Origin: Paenibacillus_E qinlingensis_A | Lineage (GTDB): Bacteria > Bacillota > Bacilli > Paenibacillales > NBRC-103111 | Reading direction: 5' to 3' | NCBI RefSeq assembly: GCF_031455095.1 | Contig: NZ_JAVDSB010000006.1 | Location: 62,001 to 126,000, forward strand | Length of the DNA stretch: 64,000 nucleotides | Shown here: piece by piece, positions 9,316-17,994 of the stretch | How the letters are laid out: each line of letters opens with the position of its first letter | How positions within the stretch are numbered: the first letter of the stretch is position 1 | Position numbers and translations under genes: made by a program | Notes under the pieces: generated by a model | Told to the model about the DNA's origin: nothing | Database searches by the model: none | The model's input: the letters and a program-made list of their open reading frames with translations, nothing else

Positions 9316-9957
9316 TCACTCTTGTTTGTGGGGCTTCTGCACGAGGGGCAGGAAGATTTTATCAACGATCTCGATAACGGCATCGTCCGTCAGTGGCACA
9401 TGAGTCGTGAGCAACTCGAATCGCACGAGGTCAACGGGAAGAGTGATCATGCGTTCGGGGAGTTCATCGAGTATCACCTCGCCTCGTTGCTGAGCGCTGC
9501 GCAGTATGTTCGTCATGGCAATGGCAAGCGGATCTTCCGATCTCGGAGGCAACGTCAACTTGGAATGAAGCTCGTCCCCGTGGAATTCGACCATCAGGCC
9601 GTGAATCGTCTCAGCCCCAATCATTTGCAGCGGTTTGATGATTCGCTCTAGTAGGGTAAGCACATCTTCTCTCAGATTTCCCGTATCGGGAGCTTCGAGA
9701 GAAGGCGTGGGTGTATGTTTTATAAGAGCGGCGACGATTAATTTCGCCTTGTTCGGCCACCTTCTATAGACGGCGGTCTTATTTGTCTGCGCTCGAACGG
9801 CGACAGCTTCCATTGTTAGTCGGGAATAGCCGGTCTCCGCCAATTCCTCCCACGCGGCGGTTAGGATGGCATTCTCCAGAACGTCTCCACGCCTCCGCGA
9901 TCCCGCTGTTTGTTGCTCCTCACTAGTCTTCTTGCGATTATGCGATTGTTCCGCCAT
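9316..9957 (-). CDS. TetR/AcrR-family repressor
   Basis: 213 residues. An N-terminal TetR helix-turn-helix (about residues 25-75: ILTAAWEELAETGYSRLTME, then NKTAVYRRWPNKAKLIVAAL) is followed by a ligand-binding helical domain. It is divergent from an MFS exporter, and a perfect 20-bp palindrome lies in the gap, so it very likely represses the exporter and perhaps itself. AGAAGGAA sits eight bases before the ATG. The inducing compound cannot be read from the sequence. Confidence 0.9.
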   Translation of the reverse strand: MAEQSHNRKKTSEEQQTAGSRRRGDVLENAILTAAWEELAETGYSRLTMEAVAVRAQTNKTAVYRRWPNKAKLIVAALIKHTPTPSLEAPDTGNLREDVLTLLERIIKPLQMIGAETIHGLMVEFHGDELHSKLTLPPRSEDPLAIAMTNILRSAQQRGEVILDELPERMITLPVDLVRFELLTTHVPLTDDAVIEIVDKIFLPLVQKPHKQE

Positions 9958-10061
9958 ATCGGATTCCTTCTCCCGCGATGTAGTTCGTTCGATGATTCTA
10001 GGCTCTTATAAATAGTATATTGCATTTTCACGAGAAAGGTAATATGATTGTACTTAAATAC

Positions 10062-10081
10062 GGTACGGTACGTACCGTACC
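10062..10081. promoter_or_regulatory. Perfect palindromic operator between tetR and MFS genes
   Basis: GGTACGGTACGTACCGTACC reads identically on both strands. It lies 25 bases before the exporter start and about 105 bases before the divergent TetR start. Length and symmetry fit the operator of a TetR-family dimer or pair of dimers. Confidence 0.8.
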
Positions 10082-10106
10082 TTAAATGAATGAGAGGTGG
10101 ACAACA

Positions 10107-11534
10107 ATGGCTAAAAGCCAAGCGGAGGCAATCAAGCGTCCTAAAGAAAAAATCGATCCTACTATTTTGAAAGTTGCACTTATTCTTGTTTTCGGAGCTA
10201 TCGCTTCTCAGTTGGATTCAACAATGGTCAATGTGGCCATCAACACGCTCGCGTCAGATTTACACAGCACGGTGTCGGCGATTCAGTGGGTGATCACGGG
10301 TTATGTACTGACGATGGGGCTGGCGGTTCCTGTCTCGGGTTGGGCCATTCAGAGGTTCGGGGGGAAGAACGTGTATATGTTCTCCTTATGGGTGTTTCTC
10401 ATCTCTTCAATTCTATGTTCCCTGGCGTGGAACACTGGCAGCCTGATCGGCTTTCGGTTAATACAGGGGATAGGAGCGGGACTGCTTATCCCGACAATGC
10501 AGAATGTACTTATTCAATCTGCGGGAGGCCGCAGCCTTGGCAGGCTGATTGCGATCATTAGTATTCCCGCGCTGCTCGGTCCGATTCTCGGTCCAGTCAT
10601 CGGGGGACTGATTATGGATAACATGAGCTGGCGCTGGATCTTCTACGTGAACATTCCGATCATGTTGGTCGCACTTTGGCTGTCTTGGAGGCATATCCCG
10701 AAAGAGGAGCTTTCTAACAACAAGCAGAGACTTGACGTAACAGGGCTCCTTCTATTGTCTCCAGCATTTGCGGTTCTAATTTATGGCATCTCGAAGATTA
10801 GCTCACAAGGGGGACTAACCTCGGCGGGCGTGTTCGTTCCTCTGGCAGCAGGAGTTGTCCTACTGGCCGCGTATATCGTCTATGCCTTACGTTCGAGCCG
10901 AACCCCATTGGTCGATTTGCATTTATTCCGCTCACGGCATTTCTTGGCGTCGAACGTCACTTTGTTCCTCTCCGGCATGGTGATGAACGGAGCGCTTCTG
11001 TTGCTCCCGCTTTATTACGAGCAGGTACGGGGCGAAAGTGTGCTGATGACGGGGCTTCTTTTAATTCCCCAAGGGATAGGAATGCTGCTCACACGAAGCT
11101 GGATCGGAGGACTGGCGGATCGGGTTGGTTCGCGCAATATCGTGCTCGTCAGCCTTGCAGTGACGTTGGCGGCTAGTATACCATTCGCTTTCGCAGGAAC
11201 GGATATGAGTCATTACCTGCTGGGTGCAGCGCAGCTTGTGCGGGGTGCGGCGTTGAATGGGATCCTGATTCCGATTATGGTTTCTGCGTATGAAGGGTTG
11301 CAGAAGGAACAAATTCCGCATGCAAGTATCTCAACACGGATCTTTCAGACAATCGGGGGTGCGTTCGGCGCAGCTATCTTAGCGACCGTTATCAGCCAAC
11401 AGGCGACGAATGTAACGGGATCGAGCCTTACCTCACTAGCCCATGCGTATCAAGTAGCTTTCTGGTGGTCAGCCGGGTTTGCGGCGGTTTCCTTTATTCC
11501 CGCGATGTTCATGTCTAATCGAAAAAACAAATGA
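10107..11534 (+). CDS. DHA2-type MFS multidrug exporter (14 helices)
   Basis: 475 residues with about 14 hydrophobic segments. DHA2 family marks are visible: LDSTMVNVAINTLASDL at the end of helix 1, the WVITGYVLTMGLAVPVSGW stretch, and the LGPILGPVIGGLI motif C of drug antiporters in helix 5. It should extrude drugs in exchange for protons. ATG 10107 is chosen over ATG 10086 because GAGAGGTGG lies seven bases before it. The palindromic operator just upstream implies control by the divergent TetR protein. The MFS remnant at 1640-2022 is a damaged relative. Confidence 0.9.
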   Translation: MAKSQAEAIKRPKEKIDPTILKVALILVFGAIASQLDSTMVNVAINTLASDLHSTVSAIQWVITGYVLTMGLAVPVSGWAIQRFGGKNVYMFSLWVFLISSILCSLAWNTGSLIGFRLIQGIGAGLLIPTMQNVLIQSAGGRSLGRLIAIISIPALLGPILGPVIGGLIMDNMSWRWIFYVNIPIMLVALWLSWRHIPKEELSNNKQRLDVTGLLLLSPAFAVLIYGISKISSQGGLTSAGVFVPLAAGVVLLAAYIVYALRSSRTPLVDLHLFRSRHFLASNVTLFLSGMVMNGALLLLPLYYEQVRGESVLMTGLLLIPQGIGMLLTRSWIGGLADRVGSRNIVLVSLAVTLAASIPFAFAGTDMSHYLLGAAQLVRGAALNGILIPIMVSAYEGLQKEQIPHASISTRIFQTIGGAFGAAILATVISQQATNVTGSSLTSLAHAYQVAFWWSAGFAAVSFIPAMFMSNRKNK

Positions 11535-11554
11535 TGTACAGAGATCTTTTCAGG

Positions 11555-11594
11555 AAAGAGACTGCAGACATAATACGTCTGCAGTCTCTTTAAT
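11555..11594. terminator. Bidirectional terminator between MFS and MATE genes
   Basis: A 15-bp perfect stem (AAAGAGACTGCAGAC, 11555-11569, with 11577-11591) ends in TTTAATTT. It serves the converging MFS and MATE genes. Confidence 0.85.
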
Positions 11595-11617
11595 TTGAGT
11601 AATGCCATTGCACTGAC

Positions 11618-12970
11618 TTACTGCGCTAATTGTTCCAAATCCGGCTGTAATTTGTTCCGCAGCACATACAGCATAATGGCGCCAACAAGGAACGCGACGG
11701 CATCCGCAATGACAAGCGACCAGACAACCCCATGAAAGCCGCTTATACGATTGGCGATATACAACACAGGAATCAGAGTAATTCCTTGAATCACTGACAT
11801 AACAAGCGCGGCGGTTCCTTGTGCGGTAGCTTGGAAAATCCCCGTAAACAATGCGGTTATTCCTGTAATAAACAAGGATAAGAACGTAACATGAAGAATA
11901 TAGCTGCCCATTTCAATTAATTGCGGGTCGTTCGTAAATAAACCAATCAAGTGGTCAGAAATCAGATAAACGATGACGCCGAACACCGCGGCTAACGCCA
12001 CAATGACTTTAATCGTAAATCCAATGGTTTGCTTCATGCGTAATTTATTCGCTGTAAAAGAGAAGGCAATCAGAGGCACGACGCCCTCACATAAGCCCAT
12101 TAGAATAAATTCGGGAAATTGCAATAATCGTGATGAAATGCCAAAAGCCGCTGTAGCTTGATCCCCATATTCGATCAGAAAATGGTTTAAAATGAGTGAC
12201 ATTGCACCCAAGAAGATGCTCATAATAAACACGGGAACCCCGATTTTGAAAACATTGCTGAGAATATCCTTGGAAACCTTGAACCATTTTAGAGAGATGG
12301 ATAAGAATTGGCTCTTATATCCCATATGAAGGGCGTAGAATATACTCGCAGCCAAGTTAGCTATGACGGTAGCGGAGGCAACGCCGATGATGCCCCAATG
12401 GAAGACAAAGATGACTAGCGCATCAAGAATAATGTTTACAACAACACTGAGAATCATGCCGATCATCGACGTAATTGCTGCGCCTTCCGAGCGTACAATA
12501 TTCTCCAACGTGAAGAATAAGACGACAAAGGGTGAACCGATAAGCATAATCGTGACATAGTCCTTCGTAAAGCCGAAGGAATCAGGCGTTGCCCCCAGGC
12601 CATGGACGATTGAATTAATGAAGGGGAGGCTGACGGCCATCAAGATAAGTCCGAGTAAGAGACTGCCGAAAAATGCGAATGAAGACACATGCTTTACGTC
12701 ATCATATTTTTTTTCTCCCAATAAACGAGAAATGAATGTACCGCTACCGATGCCAATCAAGTTACCAAGCGCCATTATGACCGCGAACAACGGCAAGGTT
12801 AGTGCGAGTGCGGTAAGCATGGAAGTGTTGTCGAGTGAGCCAAGGAAATAGGCATTCAAGATCGCATAGATGACGCTCATTGATGTGCCAAGCATCATGG
12901 GTATAGCGAAGTGAGCTACGGCTTTAGCGATCGGTGCTTTTTCAAAGTAATGGAGGTTTTCTGCATCCAT
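11618..12970 (-). CDS. MATE-family efflux transporter
   Basis: 450 residues with 12 predicted helices in two homologous halves, starting ENLHYFEKAPIAKAVAHFAI as many Bacillales MATE proteins do. It exports cationic drugs or metabolites using a sodium or proton gradient. The start is placed at ATG 12970; an in-frame ATG at 12991 has no ribosome site, while AAAGTGGTGA precedes 12970. It is divergent from a TetR regulator with three matching operator sites in the gap, so it is almost certainly the regulated target. Confidence 0.9.
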   Translation of the reverse strand: MDAENLHYFEKAPIAKAVAHFAIPMMLGTSMSVIYAILNAYFLGSLDNTSMLTALALTLPLFAVIMALGNLIGIGSGTFISRLLGEKKYDDVKHVSSFAFFGSLLLGLILMAVSLPFINSIVHGLGATPDSFGFTKDYVTIMLIGSPFVVLFFTLENIVRSEGAAITSMIGMILSVVVNIILDALVIFVFHWGIIGVASATVIANLAASIFYALHMGYKSQFLSISLKWFKVSKDILSNVFKIGVPVFIMSIFLGAMSLILNHFLIEYGDQATAAFGISSRLLQFPEFILMGLCEGVVPLIAFSFTANKLRMKQTIGFTIKVIVALAAVFGVIVYLISDHLIGLFTNDPQLIEMGSYILHVTFLSLFITGITALFTGIFQATAQGTAALVMSVIQGITLIPVLYIANRISGFHGVVWSLVIADAVAFLVGAIMLYVLRNKLQPDLEQLAQ

Positions 12971-13007
12971 GTAAGTCACCACTTTCTTCATATATTTTGT
13001 CTCTTAT

Positions 13008-13089
13008 CTAACAGTGTTAGGTTGAACCTTACAGTGTTAGATGATATCATGAACGTACGAACCTGTAAAGCACAAACTTACACTGTTAG
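13008..13089. promoter_or_regulatory. Three TetR operator copies between MATE and tetR genes
   Basis: CTAACAGTGTTAG (13008-13020), CTTACAGTGTTAG (13028-13040) and CTTACACTGTTAG (13077-13089) are copies of one 13-bp dyad, YTWACA-N-TGTTAG. The first two have centres 20 bp apart, about two helical turns, so dimers could bind on the same face near the MATE promoter. The third lies 24 bases before the tetR start, suggesting autorepression. Confidence 0.85.
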
Positions 13090-13113
13090 ATAAATAATAA
13101 AGGATGGATACCG

Positions 13114-13794
13114 ATGAAAAGGCAGCAACCGCAAATTTCGGAGGATAAGATTTTGGAGGCTTCGTGGGAGCTTCTGGGGGAGGAGGGCATCGAAAAATTC
13201 AGCATGAGACGATTAGCTGACCGGTTAGGAATTCAGGCTCCATCGCTGTATTGGTACTTCAAGAGTAAGCAAGATCTTTACCAGCGTCTGGCCAACCACG
13301 TATCGAAAATTATTCTGCAGGAGTTCCACTCCGAGGGGGACTGGAAAGAGCAGTTGGCAGGGCTCGCGGTAACGATTCGGAGTGTGCTTAGCCGATATCC
13401 TTGCTCCACGCAGCTCATGATGATGACGCTGCCCCACGAACCAGACATCATTCGATTCACCAACCGTATGCTGCTCTGCGTAGAATCGACGCCGCTTGAG
13501 CAAGAGCAGAAAATGCAAGTCGTTATCACGCTTGTTAACTACGTCTACTACTTCGTTCTGGATGCGTATCAGCATGAGCGGAATGTCTCTGCAATCATCA
13601 AAGACCAGGGAGCACCTCCGGGTGATGGGATGATCCGTCTTTTGGACGCCATGAGCGAGAAGGAAGCGGGACTGTTCCGAAGAATGTTCACGAACGGGCT
13701 GTTTAACATAATGGGGACGGACGTCGCGTTTGAGTTCGGCTTGAAGCTGATTTTGTTGGGGATTGAAGAGGTGATCAAGGAGCAGGAGAAGTAA
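13114..13794 (+). CDS. TetR-family repressor with TetR_C-like domain
   Basis: 226 residues. The N-terminal DNA-binding domain is typical (ILEASWELLGEEGIEKFSMR, then LADRLGIQAPSLYWYFKSKQ). The LADRLGIQAPSLYWYFKSK form is that of the TetR(B)-like subgroup with the TetR_C ligand domain. It should repress the divergent MATE exporter through the three CTAACANTGTTAG sites. AAAGGATGG precedes the ATG with normal spacing. The ligand is unknown. Confidence 0.9.
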   Translation: MKRQQPQISEDKILEASWELLGEEGIEKFSMRRLADRLGIQAPSLYWYFKSKQDLYQRLANHVSKIILQEFHSEGDWKEQLAGLAVTIRSVLSRYPCSTQLMMMTLPHEPDIIRFTNRMLLCVESTPLEQEQKMQVVITLVNYVYYFVLDAYQHERNVSAIIKDQGAPPGDGMIRLLDAMSEKEAGLFRRMFTNGLFNIMGTDVAFEFGLKLILLGIEEVIKEQEK

Positions 13795-13804
13795 CCTCGT
13801 TCGC

Positions 13805-13981
13805 AAAATAGCATTGTGAAAACATCTTATTTATTAGATTAGAAGAGAATACGGGAGAATAACGCTATAAAATAGCGTTATTTCACCATAAATGGATAAA
13901 TTTCACGCCATTTGGTCGAAATAGCGCTATTCCGTAATGCTATTATTCCGCAGAACATGTCTATCTATCAAATAGCGTTAT
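13805..13981. repeat. Short repeats of the AATAGCGTTAT type
   Basis: An imperfect family of about 12-bp units fills this gap: a perfect hairpin ATAACGCTAT-AAA-ATAGCGTTAT (13859-13881), AATAGCGCTATT (13920-13931), AATGCTATTATT (13936-13947), AATAGCGTTAT (13971-13981) and AATAGCATTGT (13807-13817). Units occur in both orientations. There is no coding frame. Confidence 0.7.
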
Positions 13982-14019
13982 GGCACACCCTTATTTGAAC
14001 TCGCTTGTGACCGTACCTT

Positions 14020-14078
14020 TGCTAGGGGTAGACAACCTCCTCTGAAACCGACCTAGCTGACGCTAACCTAGCATTTTT
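14020..14078 (+). promoter_or_regulatory. Possible attenuator-like hairpin upstream of trpB
   Basis: TGCTAGG (14020-14026) can pair with CCTAGCA (14067-14073), which is followed at once by TTTTT, 80 bases before trpB. The loop is long (40 bases) and contains the alternative CCTAGC at 14052. No T-box bulge sequence or TRAP-type GAG/UAG array is seen, so a role in tryptophan control is only a guess. Confidence 0.25.
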
Positions 14079-14157
14079 AAAATACCAAATCAGCAAATTA
14101 TGGTAAGATAGCAAAAGAAGTACCATTTCTATTTTAAATAATGGAGGCGCTTACTTT

Positions 14158-15318
14158 ATGGAGCAACAATTGCAGCAAGAAGGATACTTTGGAGAGTTTG
14201 GCGGTAGCTTCGTCCCACCGGAATTGCAGGAAGTGTTGCGTTATTTGAGTGAGCAATTTGACAAGTTTAAAGATGACCCGGAGTTTAAGGAAGAGCTCAG
14301 CTATTATTTGCGCGAATATGTCGGTCGCGAGAATCCGCTGACGTATGCAGAGCGTCTAACCAAAGCTTGGGGAGGACCGAAGATATACTTAAAGCGTGAG
14401 GATCTGAATCATACTGGAGCGCATAAGATCAACAACGCAATCGGCCAAATTCTGCTCGCTAAGCGAATGGGCGCCAAGCGGATCATCGCGGAGACCGGAG
14501 CTGGACAGCATGGTGTTGCTACGGCAACGGCCTGCGCTATGTTTAATATGGACTGCGTCATCTACATGGGAGCTGAAGATACGCGTCGACAGTCGCTGAA
14601 TGTGTTCCGAATGGAGCTGCTGGGCGCGACGGTTGTGCCGGTTCATAAAGGACAAGGACGATTGAAGGACGCAGTAGATGAGGCACTTGACGATTTAGTT
14701 CGCAATTATAAACATACATTTTATTTGCTCGGTTCCGCAGTGGGTCCGCATCCTTTTCCGACCATGGTTAAGCATTTTCAAGCCATTATTAGCGAAGAAT
14801 CGAAGCGACAGATTGTGGAAAAAGAAGGGCGCTTGCCAGATGCGGTAGTGGCTTGCACAGGGGGCGGCAGTAATGCGATTGGTGCATTCGCTCACTATAT
14901 CGATGAGCCGACTGTTCGCTTGATTGGCGTCGAACCCGATCAAGCGCCGTCCCTAACGCAGGGGGTTCCAAGCATCATTCACGGTTTTAAGTGCTTAGTT
15001 CTGCTGGATGAGGATGGGCAGCCGAAGAAGACCTATTCCATCGCCGCGGGACTTGATTATCCAGGCATTGGGCCGGAGCATAGCCATCTGAAAGTGACGG
15101 GCCGGGCAGAATATGCAACGGTCACTAATGAGGAAGTGCTGGCATCCTTCCAAGAACTGTCTCGCACGGAAGGCATTATTCCTGCGCTAGAAAGCGCGCA
15201 TGCACTTGCATACGCGAAGAAACTGGCGCCAACAATGGGGCAGGATCACATTATTATTGTCAATTTGTCTGGTCGTGGAGATAAAGACGTCGAACAAGTG
15301 TATCAGATGCTCAAATAG
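14158..15318 (+). CDS. trpB: Tryptophan synthase beta subunit
   Basis: 386 residues, normal length for TrpB1. It catalyses the PLP-dependent condensation of indole with serine to tryptophan. The PLP lysine is K90 in HTGAHKINNAIGQ; the phosphate-binding GGGSNAIG loop and the E-T-G-A-G-Q-H-G substrate loop are present. A GGAGG lies about eleven bases before ATG 14158. It stands alone: trpA and the rest of the trp operon are not adjacent, unusual for a Bacillales trpB1-type gene. It could be a second copy or a displaced gene. A strong terminator follows. Confidence 0.95.
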   Translation: MEQQLQQEGYFGEFGGSFVPPELQEVLRYLSEQFDKFKDDPEFKEELSYYLREYVGRENPLTYAERLTKAWGGPKIYLKREDLNHTGAHKINNAIGQILLAKRMGAKRIIAETGAGQHGVATATACAMFNMDCVIYMGAEDTRRQSLNVFRMELLGATVVPVHKGQGRLKDAVDEALDDLVRNYKHTFYLLGSAVGPHPFPTMVKHFQAIISEESKRQIVEKEGRLPDAVVACTGGGSNAIGAFAHYIDEPTVRLIGVEPDQAPSLTQGVPSIIHGFKCLVLLDEDGQPKKTYSIAAGLDYPGIGPEHSHLKVTGRAEYATVTNEEVLASFQELSRTEGIIPALESAHALAYAKKLAPTMGQDHIIIVNLSGRGDKDVEQVYQMLK

Positions 15319-15324
15319 CGTAAC

Positions 15325-15357
15325 GGGCTGCGATTTTCGAATCGCGGCCCTTTTTTT
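15325..15357 (+). terminator. Rho-independent terminator after trpB
   Basis: GGGCTGCGATT-TTCG-AATCGCGGCCC (one mismatch) followed by seven T. Confidence 0.85.
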
Positions 15358-15379
15358 GCGACAACACGCGTCCATATCT

Positions 15380-15802
15380 TTATTTAAAATAGGGCTCCAG
15401 AGCCTCCAGCCTTGGGAGTGATACGCCGAGTTTACGGGCGTCAGTCAGTACATCGACTGGAAAGTGGGCAAAGGATTCCCGCGAAATGTAAGCTGTGCGT
15501 TCCATTCTCTCCATGATGGCAGCAGGCACAGAGTTACCCCTCAAAACTTTGAACGCTGCATAGCCTAGGCCTAGCAGTCCAGCTGGCATTCGCATTGCAA
15601 GTGAAGTGCCGAAGCTGAGCTTGCCTCCCTTGGCGGCGATTAATGGAAGCATTTCACGCACCATGCCGGCATTCATTATGAAGTGGAACCAGTACCAGAC
15701 ACGTATATCTTTTTGCCAGGAAAAAGAAAATCCCGCTTGTCGAAAAAGCTCAGCGATGCGTTGATGTCTCATTGTAGAACCTGCAGACGTTTCGGTTTGC
15801 AA
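15380..15802 (-). pseudogene. C-terminal fragment of a ketopantoate-reductase-like protein
   Basis: About 130 meaningful residues. The sequence LFRQAGFSFSWQKDIRVWYW and the following HFIMNAG resemble the helical C-terminal domain of the ApbA/PanE ketopantoate reductase family, where a KDI...W.k...N segment forms part of the substrate pocket. The N-terminal Rossmann domain with its GxGxxG NADP site (about 170 residues) is missing, and the DNA upstream belongs to the promoter of the two-component genes. No ribosome site precedes the frame. It is most likely a truncated remnant. Confidence 0.65.
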
Positions 15803-15836
15803 AAAACTCTCAGTTCAAACTCCGTACAAATTCCTC

Positions 15837-15845
15837 TGCTATAAT
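15837..15845 (+). promoter_or_regulatory. Extended -10 promoter of the two-component genes
   Basis: TGCTATAAT (15837-15845) is a perfect extended -10 element, 41 bases upstream of the response regulator start. No strong -35 hexamer lies at 17 bp, which extended -10 promoters tolerate. Confidence 0.5.
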
Positions 15846-15886
15846 GAGCCCATGAGAAGCATAATAGAACAAAGGATGCGGGACAA

Positions 15887-16568
15887 TTGACGACAATTAT
15901 GGTTGTTGACGATGAGAAACATATACGCGAACTGATTCGTTTGTATCTGGAAGACGAGGGTATGGAAGTCGTGGAGATGTCAAACGGCGCGGAAGCTTGG
16001 CTATATTACGTAGCATCCGGTCGATTTAATCGTACTTGATGTTATGATGCCCAAGATGGACGGGTGGGAGCTATGTCGCCGTCTGCGCGAAGCGGGAGAC
16101 AGGCCTGTTCTTATGATTACCGCCAAAGGCGAGCCGCTCGACAGGATCAAAGGCTTCGAGCTCGGCACCGACGACTACATGGTCAAGCCATTCGAGCCGC
16201 TAGAGCTGGTCATGCGGGTGAAGGCGCTGCTCAAGCGGTATCGGATTTCGATCTCACAGACGGTTAAACTAGGCCGTGTACTGCTTGACAAGACGAGCTA
16301 CGCAGTGCGCTATCGAGATACCAACGAGCAGGATACGATTCCGCTCAAGGAATTTGAACTGCTTTACGCGCTGGGCAGCCAGCCTGGCAAGTTGTTCACC
16401 AGAGATACGCTTATCGAGCAAATATGGGGATATGAGTACGAGGGCGATGAGCGGACGGTCGATACGCACATTAAGCGGTTGCGCGAGCGGTTTCAGGCCT
16501 ACGAACAAGATTTTCGTATCGTGACGCTGCGGGGACTAGGTTACCGACTGGAGGTGTACCGTGATTAA
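15887..16568 (+). pseudogene. OmpR-family response regulator, frameshifted in the receiver domain
   Basis: The first frame from TTG 15887 encodes MVVDDEKHIRELIRLYLEDE, the acidic pocket and first helix of a receiver domain, and stops at about 16039. The second frame supplies DLIVLDVMMPKMDG with the phosphorylatable Asp, the K of DYMVKPFEP, and a complete winged-helix DNA-binding domain ending LRGLGYRLEVYRD. The two frames are one base out of step near 16017-16023; losing one base or adding two restores VDLIVLD. Neither frame alone makes a working regulator. The histidine kinase that overlaps the end of this gene is intact, so a recent mutation or an assembly error is likely. Spans 682 bases, close to the usual 225 codons. 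Confidence 0.85.
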
Positions 16569-17913
16569 ATCGCTTTATGTACGCGTCGTCCTAACTTTTT
16601 TAGGAGCGGTTATTGTCAGCATGATGCTCGGCTTTTATTTGAACGACACCGATCAGATTCGTACTTACGCAGATGATAACATGACACAGACAGGCAAAAA
16701 GATCATCCAAGCCTATGTAGAGGCGTATCCCGAGAATACGGATACGATGCTGCATGGGCTTTCGGCATTTCCGCTCTATTCAATTCGATTGTTTGGCGTC
16801 GATGGCGGGTTGCGCTATGAGACAACTCTTGCATCGGGACAACCGCCAGAAATCCGCGCGGAAGACATCAAGCAAGTACTGCAAGGCGGCGTATTTAATC
16901 GTGATGAAGGAAGCGATGTGGGTAATCCTATGATTGGACTGCCTTTCATTGTCGACAACCAGCATTACGCGTTATTCGTCGCGATGAATTTTGAGGAGCT
17001 CGGAGTAATCTTTGGCCAAGTGCTTCGCAACGAGCTGTACATCATTCTCCTAATTGGCAGTGTGCTCATTGCGATCGCGGCTCGATATGTCGTTCGACCT
17101 CTGCAGCGGTTAACCCGCGCGACCAGCCTGATGGCGAAGGGTGATTTTAATGTGCAGCTGCATTCGAAGCGCAAAGACGAGATCGGTCAGCTGACGGATA
17201 GTTTCAACCGAATGGCTCGGGAGCTCGGTGCGTTCGAGAGTACTCGTAGACAATTTGTCTCCGATGTGTCGCACGAAATCCAGTCTCCGCTTACCTCGAT
17301 CAAAGGCTTTACTCAAGCGCTTATACATAAAAAGATGGACGAGCCCAGCTGCCTGCGTCTGCTCGGCATTATCGCGGAGGAGAGCAATCGGCTGTCGCGG
17401 CTCAGCGAGGATTTGTTGCAGCTCTCTTCGCTTGAATACGAGCATTTGAAGCTGAATGTAACTAACTACCGGCTGGATGAGCAACTACGTGGCGTGATTA
17501 TTACTCTTGAGCCGCAGTGGTCGATCAAGTCGCTCGATGTTTCGCTTGAAGCGGAGGGACTATGGCTGTCGGCAGACAAGGATAAGCTGAACCAGCTCTG
17601 GATTAACCTACTTGGCAATGCCATGAAGTTCACGGAAGCAGGTGGACGCGTATCGGTTAAGGTACGTGACCTCGGCGAATTCGTGCTGACCACGATTGCG
17701 GATAGCGGGCAGGGAATCCCGGAAGGGGAACTCGACCATATTTTTAAACCTTTTTATAAGGTGGACAAATCTAGAGACCGTGAGATTCAGGGCAACGGTG
17801 TCGGTCTGTCGATCGTGAAGCGAATTATCGATCTTCATAACGGGGAGATTGGCGTCGCTAGCCACGTCGGAGAAGGCACGACGATTACCGTGCGACTGCC
17901 GAAGCAACCGTAG
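16561..17913 (+). CDS. Sensor histidine kinase, partner of the broken regulator
   Basis: 450 residues: membrane helix (about 8-27), extracellular domain of about 130 residues, second helix (about 158-178), HAMP linker, and HisKA domain with phospho-accepting His in DVSHEIQSPLTSI. The ATPase domain has an N box (LNQLWINLLGNAMKFT), a G1 box (DSGQGIP) and G2 (GNGVGLSI). It starts at GTG 16561, overlapping the last codons of the regulator gene by eight bases, a normal two-component arrangement. The downstream RND pump is 81 bases away on the same strand, so the pair probably controls efflux. Confidence 0.9.
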   Translation: MIKSLYVRVVLTFLGAVIVSMMLGFYLNDTDQIRTYADDNMTQTGKKIIQAYVEAYPENTDTMLHGLSAFPLYSIRLFGVDGGLRYETTLASGQPPEIRAEDIKQVLQGGVFNRDEGSDVGNPMIGLPFIVDNQHYALFVAMNFEELGVIFGQVLRNELYIILLIGSVLIAIAARYVVRPLQRLTRATSLMAKGDFNVQLHSKRKDEIGQLTDSFNRMARELGAFESTRRQFVSDVSHEIQSPLTSIKGFTQALIHKKMDEPSCLRLLGIIAEESNRLSRLSEDLLQLSSLEYEHLKLNVTNYRLDEQLRGVIITLEPQWSIKSLDVSLEAEGLWLSADKDKLNQLWINLLGNAMKFTEAGGRVSVKVRDLGEFVLTTIADSGQGIPEGELDHIFKPFYKVDKSRDREIQGNGVGLSIVKRIIDLHNGEIGVASHVGEGTTITVRLPKQP

Positions 17914-17994
17914 ATCTACCTTTTTTCTCCCGTACACAGTCCGTACGAATTCGTGCGATATACTCCAATCAGATCAAGGAGAGGAGAATCGCAA

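Noticed and set aside
13225..13806. 193-codon minus-strand frame opposite the TetR gene.
   Set aside because: Overlaps a clear TetR protein in full and has no recognisable domain.
13982..14157. T-box or tryptophan-responsive leader before trpB.
   Set aside because: No T-box bulge sequence, specifier structure or TRAP triplet array can be seen; only a weak long-loop hairpin.
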